From the NCBI GenBank assembly GCA_007119305.1, contig SKPY01000133.1, positions 1 through 32,597 of the forward strand: DNA of 32,597 bases. The letters are read 5' to 3'. Source of the stretch: Nitriliruptorales bacterium (GTDB taxonomy: Bacteria; Actinomycetota; Nitriliruptoria; Euzebyales; Egibacteraceae). Of this stretch, positions 1 to 7,275 are shown piece by piece (the stretch's first letter is position 1; each line of letters begins with the position of its first letter). The notes below the pieces were generated by a model. It saw only the letters and a program-made list of their open reading frames with translations. It made no database searches and was not told the DNA's origin. A program made the translations under genes and the position numbers.

Positions 1-40
1 CCGGCTCGGCGTCGAACCCCTCCTGCAGGTGAACCTCCAC
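1..40 (-). CDS. Possible 5' fragment of a gene leaving the left edge
   Basis: Reading leftwards on the minus strand, a GTG at 38-40 is preceded by GGGAGG with a short 4-base gap. It opens a frame MEVHLQEGFDAEP that runs off the window with almost every codon ending in G or C. An in-frame ATG at 50-52 is an alternative start but has no good ribosome binding site. If real, the gene is divergent from the LarA homologue. The fragment is too short to assign a family, and in GC-rich DNA an open frame of 13 codons is weak evidence. Confidence 0.3.
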   Translation of the reverse strand, partial: MEVHLQEGFDAEP

Positions 41-52
41 GCGGCCTCCCAT

Positions 53-339
53 CCAGGGACAGGCGCTCACACAGCCTCGCCTGGGTCGACGGTAGTGCCC
101 TCGAGGACACCCGGTCAACGGACCAGACCGGCGCAGGCCCGCCAGCCAGGGGGCCGCTCCGGGAGTTGGGTGACAGCATCTTGCTATAGAAACGACAGCC
201 GCGGCGTCAGGTCCAGAGCGCAGCCGGCCTGGCCGCCCCGGGCGTTCCGGTACCCTGCCCAGGGGCGGCGTCCGAGCTGCCCGGCGGTCTGGGAGCACGA
301 GGGATGTGGCGGCGACCGCATCCAACAGGAGGTCCAGGA
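53..339. other. Intergenic leader upstream of the LarA homologue
   Basis: This stretch of 287 bases holds no convincing gene. The only AT-richer patch is around 171-195 and includes TATAGA at 185-190, a possible -10 box. The nearest -35-like TTGGGT at 166-171 leaves a spacer of only 13 bases, so I do not call a promoter. The ribosome binding site for the next gene (GGAGGTCC) lies at 328-335. No strong hairpin was seen. Confidence 0.4.
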
Positions 340-1653
340 ATGCACGTCCGACTGGCCTATGGGAGCGACGGGCTCGACGTGGAGCTGCCCGACGAGCGCA
401 CCGTCGTGGTCGAGCCCACGCTGCAGGCCGGGGCGGAGGACCCATACGGCGTCCTCCGCGCCGCGCTGCGGGAGCCCGTCGCCGGCCTGCCCCTGCGCGA
501 CCTCGTCCGACGCGGGCAGCGCGTCGCGATCTCCGTGTGCGACGGCACCCGCGCGCAGCCCCGCCACCTCATGGTCCCAGCGGTGCTCGAGGAGCTCGAG
601 GGCACCGTTGCCCTTGGCGATGTCGTCGTGCTCGTGGCGACCGGTACCCACCGGGGGAACACGCCCGAGGAGCTGCGTGGGATGCTCGGCGATGCCGTCT
701 GCGACGCGGTGGCCATCGTCAACCACGACGCACGTGACGAGGCAACCCTCTCCTGGCGGGGCATGCAGGGTGACGGGGTGCCGGTGTGGCTCAACCGGCA
801 GTGGCTGGAAGCGGACGTCCGCATCACCACCGGCTTCGTGGAGCCGCACTTCTTCGCGGGGTTCAGCGGCGGCCCGAAGATGGTCGCACCCGGGCTTGCG
901 GGGCTCGAGACCGTCCTCACGCTGCATGACGCGGCGCGCATCGCTGATCCCCAAGCGACCTGGGGAGTCTGCGACGGCAACCCGGTGCACGACGACATCC
1001 GCGCAGTCGTCGGCGCCGTCGGGGCCGTCGACTTCGCCCTTGACGTGGTCCTGAACAAGCAACAGGAGATCGTGCAGGCCTTTGGTGGGGAGCTGTTCGC
1101 GATGCATGCGACGGCACGGGCTGCCGCCACCCGGGCCGCGATGCAGGCTGTGCCCGCGCCCTTCGACGTGGTGGTGACGACCAACTCCGGCTTCCCGCTG
1201 GACCAGAATCTCTACCAGTCCGTCAAGGGCATGTCGGCGGGAGCCACGGTGGTGAAGCCGGGCGGGACCATCATCTGTGCTGCCGAGTGCCGCGACGGCT
1301 TCCCCGATCACGGCTCGTACCGCGAGCTGCTGTGCTCCGAAGCCTCCCCGCATGCGCTGCTCGAGGCCATCCAACGCCGTCCTCGCACGACTCCGGACCA
1401 GTGGCAGGTCCAGATCCAGGCCAAGATCCAGCGCCACGCCCGAGTCGTCATGCACACGAGGTACCTCTCCGGCGAAGAGCTGCGGTCAGCGCATCTCGAG
1501 CAGACGGACGACATCGCGGCCACCGTCCGCGAGGCTCTCGCCGCCAGCGGGCCGGCGGCACGGGTGTGCGTGCTCCCGGAGGGGCCTCAGACCATCCCGT
1601 ACGTGGCCTCAGCACGCCGGTTCTTCTGCTGGGGTCACGGCCGGCGCGCGTAG
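340..1653 (+). CDS. larA: LarA-family nickel-pincer racemase/epimerase of 2-hydroxy acids
   Basis: A 437-residue protein of the lactate racemase family (LarA, DUF2088 N-terminal domain). These enzymes interconvert stereoisomers of 2-hydroxy acids by hydride transfer on a nickel-pincer nucleotide bound to a lysine. The key residues of Lactobacillus LarA (D72, R75, H108, H174, K184, H200) all appear here with a constant offset of four: D68 and R71 in DGTR, H104 in TGTHR, H170 in EPHFF, K180 in SGGPK and H196 in TLH. The ATG at 340 is chosen over an upstream ATG at 304 because GGAGG lies just before it. The 3' end overlaps the convergent propeller gene by 19 bases. LarB, LarC and LarE, which make the cofactor, are not in the window. 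Members of the family act on lactate, malate, phenyllactates or sugar acids, so the substrate is unknown; the sugar-acid genes at the other end make lactate or an aldonate plausible. Confidence 0.88.
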   Translation: MHVRLAYGSDGLDVELPDERTVVVEPTLQAGAEDPYGVLRAALREPVAGLPLRDLVRRGQRVAISVCDGTRAQPRHLMVPAVLEELEGTVALGDVVVLVATGTHRGNTPEELRGMLGDAVCDAVAIVNHDARDEATLSWRGMQGDGVPVWLNRQWLEADVRITTGFVEPHFFAGFSGGPKMVAPGLAGLETVLTLHDAARIADPQATWGVCDGNPVHDDIRAVVGAVGAVDFALDVVLNKQQEIVQAFGGELFAMHATARAAATRAAMQAVPAPFDVVVTTNSGFPLDQNLYQSVKGMSAGATVVKPGGTIICAAECRDGFPDHGSYRELLCSEASPHALLEAIQRRPRTTPDQWQVQIQAKIQRHARVVMHTRYLSGEELRSAHLEQTDDIAATVREALAASGPAARVCVLPEGPQTIPYVASARRFFCWGHGRRA

Positions 1654-2924
1654 GGGACGCAGCCAGGGCTGCCGCAGTGCGCCACTTTCAGGGCGCTGTT
1701 GCCCCAGTAGCTGATGATGGGCAGGCCCTCGACGTCGAGCACCATGGCCACGTGCCCGCCGACGTCGCCGGAGTGGTCGACGGTGACGATCGCCGCCTCG
1801 CTGCAGCCGCGGTCCACGCAGCGCGCCACCCGCAGATCGGCATTTGTGCTGTACCGGTAGGCGATGACGGGCTGGCCGTGAGCGTCGATGGCCAGCGCTG
1901 AGAACCGCCCGACGTAGGTGTCGTCGTCGACGGTCGCCCGGCGCACCTGCCGGCAGTCGAGCGTACGGCAGTGTGCGACTTTGAGCACACCGCGTGTCGC
2001 GTCGTAGTAGCTCACGAGCGGCCGGCCGTCCACGCCGACCGCCAGCGACGTGAAGCGTCCGACGTTGCCCTCGTCGTCCAGGACGCGGATGTCCGCCTCC
2101 TCGCAGCCCGGAGTCCGGCAGCGCGCGAGCTTCACCGCTTCTCGGGTGTAGTCGTGATAGCTCACGAGCAGCAGGCCGCCAGCACCGATAGCAGCGGAGC
2201 TGAAGCTGCCGACGTTGCCATCATCGTCGACGATGACCGTTGACGATGACGCGCACGCGGGGTCCTGGCACCGGGCGACCTTCAGGGAGCCTTCGACCGC
2301 ATCGTAGTAGGAGATCAGCGGCAGCCCATGCGGGGCGATCGCGACCGAGGGGTAGAGGCCCACGTCACCGTCGCCCTCGTCGACGGTGGTGATGGTCACC
2401 GATTCACAGGCTGCGTCGCTGCAGTGGGCTGCCTGCAACGACCCAGCGTGCCGGTCGTGGTAGACGATCAGCGGGTGGCCATCGGCGCCGACGACCACAT
2501 CCGTGTGCCAGCCGGCGTCCGGCCCGTCAGCGATGATCTGGACCGAGGCGTCTGTGCAGCTGCGGTCTGCGCACCGCGCCAGCCTGAGGTCGCCGCGGTC
2601 GAAGTCGTAGTAGCTGATGACCGGGTGGCCGTCTGCCCCGATGGCGATCGACGTGAACCAGCCGACCACGGTCCCGTCAGCGTCCACGGTGTGCAGCGTG
2701 TTCGGCCTCGGGACCGGGTCGACGACATGAGAGGGGTCACGCGGCGGCCCCTCCACCGCCGGCTCCTCCCCGAGCCACCAGCCTGTCTCCGGCGGGACCG
2801 CGTCGGCAGCCGGGTCCCGCGCCGCCTGCTCCAGCGCGTCCACCGGCCACGGGCCGTGGCTCGCGAACGCCGCACCTGCGGCAACAACCACAAGCACCCC
2901 GAGGAACAGGAGGCCGCGCTTCAT
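1635..2924 (-). CDS. Secreted seven-repeat beta-propeller-like protein with CX4C motifs
   Basis: A 429-residue protein beginning with a signal peptide: MKR, a hydrophobic core to about residue 20, and likely cleavage after AFA. A variable linker follows to about residue 75. The rest is seven tandem repeats of about 48 residues. Each repeat carries VDDDGNVGxFTSLAIG, then DGxPxISYYD, then LKVARC and four residues before a second cysteine (CADRSC, CSDAAC, CQDPAC, CRTPGC, CRTLDC, CVDRGC, CGSPGC). Seven such strand-rich repeats suggest a seven-bladed propeller with one disulfide or metal site per blade; this is inference from repeat number and pattern. I know no defined function. An upstream ATG at 3017 would bury the signal peptide, so 2924 is preferred. 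It is divergent from the SDR gene and convergent with larA, whose 3' end it overlaps. Confidence 0.8.
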   Translation of the reverse strand: MKRGLLFLGVLVVVAAGAAFASHGPWPVDALEQAARDPAADAVPPETGWWLGEEPAVEGPPRDPSHVVDPVPRPNTLHTVDADGTVVGWFTSIAIGADGHPVISYYDFDRGDLRLARCADRSCTDASVQIIADGPDAGWHTDVVVGADGHPLIVYHDRHAGSLQAAHCSDAACESVTITTVDEGDGDVGLYPSVAIAPHGLPLISYYDAVEGSLKVARCQDPACASSSTVIVDDDGNVGSFSSAAIGAGGLLLVSYHDYTREAVKLARCRTPGCEEADIRVLDDEGNVGRFTSLAVGVDGRPLVSYYDATRGVLKVAHCRTLDCRQVRRATVDDDTYVGRFSALAIDAHGQPVIAYRYSTNADLRVARCVDRGCSEAAIVTVDHSGDVGGHVAMVLDVEGLPIISYWGNSALKVAHCGSPGCVPYARRP

Positions 2925-3054
2925 GCCGTGCGCATGTGCGCTGCGATGTTCATGCCCCGATCCTCCTCGCACGCCCGTAGCCCGGGTGACGCGACTGCTG
3001 CTCTGCGTGAGGATCACGCTCGCACACGTAGCCCGTCAAGTTGAGGTGCACCCT

Positions 3055-3109
3055 CCGAGAACGCCGCCCGGGCTGCACGGGTTCCCGAGCAGGTTGGTCA
3101 GGTTCTCGG
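3055..3109. repeat. 8-base inverted repeat between divergent genes
   Basis: CCGAGAAC at 3055-3062 is exactly complementary to GTTCTCGG at 3102-3109, with a 39-base spacer. The right arm lies in the spacer of the candidate SDR promoter. It may be a regulator site, but arms of this length can arise by chance in GC-rich DNA. Confidence 0.3.
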
Positions 3110-3122
3110 GGCCGGCTAGACT
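3094..3122 (+). promoter_or_regulatory. Promoter for the SDR-MFS pair
   Basis: TTGGTC at 3094-3099, a 17-base spacer, then TAGACT at 3117-3122. This matches an actinobacterial housekeeping-sigma pattern with a TAnnnT -10 box. Transcription would start near 3130, about 47 bases before the GTG start of the SDR gene. Confidence 0.5.
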
Positions 3123-3134
3123 GCGCCCGTCTAG
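3116..3134. promoter_or_regulatory. Inverted-repeat operator candidate over the -10 box
   Basis: CTAGAC at 3116-3121 and GTCTAG at 3129-3134 form a perfect 6-base inverted repeat with a 7-base centre. It covers the -10 box and the predicted transcription start, the usual place for a repressor. CTAG is scarce in GC-rich genomes, which makes the pair more notable. Confidence 0.4.
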
Positions 3135-3176
3135 ATCGCGTCGCCGCAGCGGCGTGCGGCAAGAAAGTGGAACAAC

Positions 3177-3935
3177 GTGGCAGCGAACGGGCTCGAAGAT
3201 CATGGCGTGATCGTAGTCGGTGCCGGCGACGGTATCGGCAAGGAGACGGCAGTTGCTCTTGCCGAGCGAGGGGCACGGGTGGCGTGCCTGGACCGCAACG
3301 GGGACACGGCGGCCGAGACCGCCGCGCAGGCCCAGCGGCACACTGCGGGCGCTTTGAGCTTCAAGATGGACGTCACGGACGACGACGCGGTCGACCTCAC
3401 GGTCGAGCAGGTGGAAGCAGAGCTCGGCCAGATCCACGCGCTCGTCAACTGTGCCGGCACGACGGGGCAGACCAACCTCCGGAGCCACGAGGTCGACGTC
3501 GACGACCTCGACTTCGTCTACCGCGTGAACCTGCGGGGGGCGTTCCTGCTCTCCCGGGCGGTGCTCCCGCGGATGCTCCCGCGCGGCTACGGCCGCGTGC
3601 TCCACGTCACGTCGATCGCCGGGAAAGAGGGCAACGCCGGCATGATGGCCTACTCGGCCACCAAGGCCGGCCTGATCGGGATGGTAAAGGCCCAGGGCAA
3701 GGAGTACGCCGAGACCGGGATCACCGTGAACGCGCTCGCTCCGGCGGTGATCCGCACGGCTATGGTTGCCGCGCTGCCCGAAGAGCAGGTCCAGTACATG
3801 ACGAGCAGGATCCCAATGCGCCGCTGCGGCACCCTGGCCGAGGCCGCCACCATGGTCTGTTGGATCGTGTCTCCCGGGTGCAGTTTCACGACCGGCTTCA
3901 CCTTCGACCTGTCTGGCGGTCGTGCCGTCTACTGA
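3177..3935 (+). CDS. SDR-family NAD(P)-dependent dehydrogenase
   Basis: A 252-residue classical short-chain dehydrogenase/reductase. The nucleotide-binding glycine motif is GAGDGIG at residues 15-21, with DVT near 65-67 and NCAG at 91-94. The catalytic residues are S146 (TSIAG), Y159 and K163 (YSATK). It ends with the usual FDLSGG near the C-terminus. The start is a GTG with only a weak ribosome binding site. The MFS gene begins inside its last 14 bases, so the two are probably co-expressed and the transporter may import the substrate. The closest known roles are oxidation of a sugar, sugar acid or secondary alcohol; sequence alone does not fix the substrate. Confidence 0.88.
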   Translation: MAANGLEDHGVIVVGAGDGIGKETAVALAERGARVACLDRNGDTAAETAAQAQRHTAGALSFKMDVTDDDAVDLTVEQVEAELGQIHALVNCAGTTGQTNLRSHEVDVDDLDFVYRVNLRGAFLLSRAVLPRMLPRGYGRVLHVTSIAGKEGNAGMMAYSATKAGLIGMVKAQGKEYAETGITVNALAPAVIRTAMVAALPEEQVQYMTSRIPMRRCGTLAEAATMVCWIVSPGCSFTTGFTFDLSGGRAVY

Positions 3936-5145
3936 CCGGAGCGCGCCCGCACGGGATCGCCACTACGCCTCCCTCAAGTGGCGGCTCGCCTTCACCGCGA
4001 GCCTCGCGTTCGCCGCCGCTGCAGGGACGCTCATGCAGTTCGTGCTCGGTGCACTCGGCCCGTTTCTCGTCGAGGACCTGGGTCTCAGCCGAGCGCAACT
4101 GGGGACGCTGACCACGCTCTTCTTCGCGCTGGGGGCGTTGTGCTCGACGCCTGCTGGCGGCCTCGTGGACCGCGTGGGCGGGGATCGCGTGCTCGTCGCC
4201 TACTTCGGCCTCGTTGGCTGCGCCATGGTCGGTCTCGCCGCCGCGCCCTCGCTGCCGTGGCTCTGGCTTGCCGTGAGCGTTTCGGGCATCGCGCATGCGG
4301 CGATGAACCCCGCCACGAACGATCTCATCGCCACGCAGGTCCCGCCCGGACGCCAGGCGGTGATCACTGGGGTGAAGCAGTCGGGTGTGCAGGTGGGAGC
4401 GTTCCTCGCGGGCGCGCTGCTGCCGCCCATAGCTGTCATCCTCGGCTGGCGCAGCACGGTCGCCCTCGCCGGGGTGGTCATCTTCGCGGGGGTGTTCGGC
4501 AGGCTCCTCGTGCGCAAGCCCTCGAGACGAGCGCCGGCCGCCAGCGGGCAGGAGCCGACGGGGCGCCGACCGTTGAGCAGCCTGGCACGCTGGCTCACCG
4601 TCTATGCGCTGCTCATGGGCTTCGGCTACTCCTCGGTCATCGCCTACCTGCCGCTATACGGCTACGACGCGCTCGGCATGACCGCGGCGGCAGCCGGGAT
4701 GCTCACCGGAGTGCTGGGGTTCGTGGGGATCGGGGGCCGTATCGCCCTCGCCCGCATCAGCGAGCTCCGTGGCCGCGCCGACGGGATCCTCACCGCCGTC
4801 GCGCTGGCAGCGGCCGTGGCGCAGATCGCGGTGCTCGTCGCGCCGGTCGTCGGCACCTGGTCGCTCTGGGCCGCGGCGGTCGGGCTCGGCCTCACCGCGG
4901 CCTCATGGCATGCGGTGGGCATGCTGGCGGTGATCCGCGAGACACGCGGTGTCTCCACCGGCAGGGACACTGGCATCGTGCACGCAGGCTTTCTCGTCGG
5001 GCTCATGACCTCGCCCGTGGTGCTCGGCTGGAGCGTGGACCGCACCGGAACGTATGTGATCACCTGGGGCGCGGTGGCCGTGGCCTTCGCGCTAGCCGCC
5101 GTGCTGAGCTGGGCGTGGAGGCGGAGCTGCGCCGCGGGCGCGTAG
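3922..5145 (+). CDS. MFS transporter, probably an organic-acid or sugar-acid importer
   Basis: A 407-residue major facilitator superfamily protein with about twelve hydrophobic segments in two halves, separated by a basic loop (RKPSRR near residues 197-202). The loop GGLVDRVGGDRVL at about 75-87 is the MFS motif A between helices 2 and 3. The GTG start at 3922 overlaps the end of the SDR gene by 14 bases, implying translational coupling. The last 54 bases overlap the convergent VWA gene. The substrate is unknown. Its pairing with an SDR dehydrogenase and nearness to a LarA-type racemase suggest a hydroxy acid or sugar acid, which is inference. Confidence 0.88.
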   Translation: MPSTDRSAPARDRHYASLKWRLAFTASLAFAAAAGTLMQFVLGALGPFLVEDLGLSRAQLGTLTTLFFALGALCSTPAGGLVDRVGGDRVLVAYFGLVGCAMVGLAAAPSLPWLWLAVSVSGIAHAAMNPATNDLIATQVPPGRQAVITGVKQSGVQVGAFLAGALLPPIAVILGWRSTVALAGVVIFAGVFGRLLVRKPSRRAPAASGQEPTGRRPLSSLARWLTVYALLMGFGYSSVIAYLPLYGYDALGMTAAAAGMLTGVLGFVGIGGRIALARISELRGRADGILTAVALAAAVAQIAVLVAPVVGTWSLWAAAVGLGLTAASWHAVGMLAVIRETRGVSTGRDTGIVHAGFLVGLMTSPVVLGWSVDRTGTYVITWGAVAVAFALAAVLSWAWRRSCAAGA

Positions 5146-6303
5146 CGGCGGCCCCTGCGCGGCGTTGACCGCACCGACGACGGTGGCAGCGAGGCGCTCC
5201 AGCGCAGCGAGGCTGTGGCCATCGCAGAAGGCGTCCACATGGGGCAGAGCCGCGGCCATGCCAGCGGCCAGCGGCGCGTAGCCCGGGTGACCCTTGCGGG
5301 GGTTCGCCCAGACAACCCGAAAGGCCAGGCGTGAGAGACGAGCCATCTGCTCCCCGAGCAGCGTCGCATCGCCGCGCTCCAGACCGTCGGACAGCACCAC
5401 CACCACCGAGCTCCTGGCAAGGCCGCGCTGGCCCCACTCGTGGAGGAACTCGCGCAGCTTCTCGCCCAGGCGCGTGCCCCCCTCCCAGTCCGGGACCGCC
5501 CGGGAGACCGCAGCGAGTGCCAGGTCAGGCTCGCGGTGGCCCATCTCCCGGGTCACGCGCGTCAGGCGGGTGCCCATCGTGAACACCTCGGTCGGTGCCT
5601 GCACACGCCGCCGCGCCGCGTGGGCGAACCGCAGGAGCACGTCGGCGTACGCACCCATCGAGCCACTGACGTCCAGAAGCAGCACCACGCGTCGGGGCCG
5701 GAAGCGGCGGTCCCGGTAGCGCAGGCGTGACGGCTCGCCCGCGCTCTGGAGCATCTCGCGGACAGTGCGTTGAGGATCGAGCCGACCACGGCGGGCGGGA
5801 GCGAGGCGGCGGGTCCGGCGGAACTGCCCGGGGAGCCAGAAGGCTTCCAGCAGCCGCTGCAGCTCTGCACGCTCCTCGGGGGTCAGCGTCGTGACGTCCT
5901 TGTGCCGCAGGAGCTCGTGGGTGCTTGCCTGCAACTCCCGTGTCTCCGCTTCGGCCTGCATCTCCTGTCCCTCGGCGGAGTCGCCCGCGCCGGTCACTCG
6001 CTCGATGCGGCGGCGACGGGGGCGACTTGGTCGTTCCTCAACATGCGGGAGCGCGCCGGCGAAGTAGGCCGCGAAGACCCGGTCGTAGCGGCGGATGTCA
6101 TCGGGCGTACTGCACAGGGTCAGACGGCCCGCCCAGTACATCTGTTCGCGCGACGACGGGTCGAGGCGGTCCAGGCATGCCACCAGTTGCTGCACCCGAT
6201 CGGTGGTGGCTGGTACGCCGACGGCCCGCAATGCGGCGGCGAGGCCGACCACGGTGGCGATGGCGTCGTGCGACGCCGACGCGGTATCCGCCTCTGTGCT
6301 CAA
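5092..6303 (-). CDS. VWA-domain protein, CoxE-like (hydroxylase maturation partner)
   Basis: A 403-residue protein of the CoxE-like VWA family. After an alpha-helical, charged N-terminal half comes a von Willebrand A domain with the metal-ion-dependent adhesion site DVSGSMG at residues 211-217 and a later LSDG loop. In carbon monoxide dehydrogenase clusters CoxE works with the AAA+ ATPase CoxD to insert sulfur and copper into the active site; homologues accompany many other molybdenum hydroxylases. It starts with TTG at 6301-6303, overlapping the stop of the MoxR ATPase gene by four bases, so the pair is coupled. It is the last gene of the long minus-strand operon whose divergent partner encodes a molybdenum hydroxylase, its likely client. 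The 3' end overlaps the convergent MFS gene by 54 bases. Confidence 0.85.
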   Translation of the reverse strand: MSTEADTASASHDAIATVVGLAAALRAVGVPATTDRVQQLVACLDRLDPSSREQMYWAGRLTLCSTPDDIRRYDRVFAAYFAGALPHVEERPSRPRRRRIERVTGAGDSAEGQEMQAEAETRELQASTHELLRHKDVTTLTPEERAELQRLLEAFWLPGQFRRTRRLAPARRGRLDPQRTVREMLQSAGEPSRLRYRDRRFRPRRVVLLLDVSGSMGAYADVLLRFAHAARRRVQAPTEVFTMGTRLTRVTREMGHREPDLALAAVSRAVPDWEGGTRLGEKLREFLHEWGQRGLARSSVVVVLSDGLERGDATLLGEQMARLSRLAFRVVWANPRKGHPGYAPLAAGMAAALPHVDAFCDGHSLAALERLAATVVGAVNAAQGPPLRARGAAPPPRPAQHGG

Positions 6304-7235
6304 CGTCCCGCTGCGGGCTGCACACCCGGGAGCGTGGCGAAATCGAGCGTGCGAGCCCGTTCCTGGTCCTCGTGATACTTGAGCACCGAGCCGAGCGTCA
6401 GTGCCATGAGCTCCGCGTCGAGCTCCTCTGCACCGAGGGCGACGAGCGCCTGGGTCCAGTCGAGCGTCTCAGCGACACCGGGCGGCTTCACGAGATCAGC
6501 CTCCCGCAGGGCCTGCACCGCCGCGGTCACCTGTTCGGTCAGTCGCTCGCTGGCGTGGGGCAGCCTCATGCGGACGATCGCGACCTCACGGTCGAACGAT
6601 GGGTGGTCGAGCCAGTGGTACAGGCACCGCCGCTTGAGCGCGTCGTGCACCTCGCGGGTACGGTTGGACGTGACGACAACGACTGGGGGCGTGTCCGCGT
6701 GGACCGTACCGATCTCGGGAATCGACACGGTGAAGTCGCTCAGCACCTCGAGCAGAAACGCCTCGAACTCGTCGTCAGCACGATCGACCTCGTCGACGAG
6801 CAGCACGCTCGGGGTCGTCTCCAGCGCCTGCAGCAGCGGCCGGGGGATGAGGAAGCGACGGTCGTATAGCTCACCTTCAACAGAGTCGACATCAGTCCAC
6901 TTCCCGCCTCCGATGCCTGCGACCGTCTCGATCGACCGAAGGTGCAGGAGCTGGCGGGGAAAGTCCCAGTCATAGAGCGCCTGCGATACGTCGATGCCCT
7001 CGTAGCACTGCATGCGGATGAGCGGCGCCTGCAACAGCCGCGCGAGCGTCTTGGCGACCTCCGTCTTGCCCACGCCCGGCTCCCCTTCGAGAAAGAGCGG
7101 GCGCGACAGCGTGAGGCCGAGGTAGCAGGCGGTCCCGAGGCCGAGGTCGGCGAGGTAGCCGTGCCGCTCAAGAGCCTCGACGAAGTCGTGGGGGCTCGTC
7201 ATGCCCTCGGGTAGGAGGCCAGCAGGCTGTGACAT
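6300..7235 (-). CDS. MoxR-family AAA+ ATPase, CoxD-like
   Basis: A 311-residue MoxR-type AAA+ ATPase. Walker A is GEPGVGKT at residues 51-58, Walker B ends in DE at 148-149 (LLVDEVDRAD), and sensor 1 follows in VTSNRTREVHDALKRRC, with the arginine-finger region after it. MoxR proteins act as chaperones with VWA partners; the CoxD branch matures molybdenum hydroxylases. I choose the ATG at 7235 because GGAG sits 6 bases upstream. Longer frames to 7247 or 7301 lack such a site, and the longest would overlap the IclR gene. The next gene (VWA) starts in its stop codon. Confidence 0.87.
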   Translation of the reverse strand: MSQPAGLLPEGMTSPHDFVEALERHGYLADLGLGTACYLGLTLSRPLFLEGEPGVGKTEVAKTLARLLQAPLIRMQCYEGIDVSQALYDWDFPRQLLHLRSIETVAGIGGGKWTDVDSVEGELYDRRFLIPRPLLQALETTPSVLLVDEVDRADDEFEAFLLEVLSDFTVSIPEIGTVHADTPPVVVVTSNRTREVHDALKRRCLYHWLDHPSFDREVAIVRMRLPHASERLTEQVTAAVQALREADLVKPPGVAETLDWTQALVALGAEELDAELMALTLGSVLKYHEDQERARTLDFATLPGVQPAAGR

Positions 7236-7275
7236 CAATCGCTCCATGGCAGGTCCCGTCGAGCGGGGTCGTCGA

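Noticed and set aside
166..190. Promoter TTGGGT / TATAGA upstream of larA
   Set aside because: The spacer is only 13 bases and no better -35 lies at 16-18 bases.
184..1455. Long open frame on the minus strand opposite larA (and many similar ones opposite or out of frame with other genes)
   Set aside because: It mirrors the codon pattern of the true gene, shows no family motif and has low-complexity composition typical of antisense frames in GC-rich DNA.
1700..2700. Tandem-repeat DNA suggestive of a CRISPR or satellite array
   Set aside because: The periodicity of about 145 bases is that of the 48-residue protein repeats, in frame and diverged at the DNA level.
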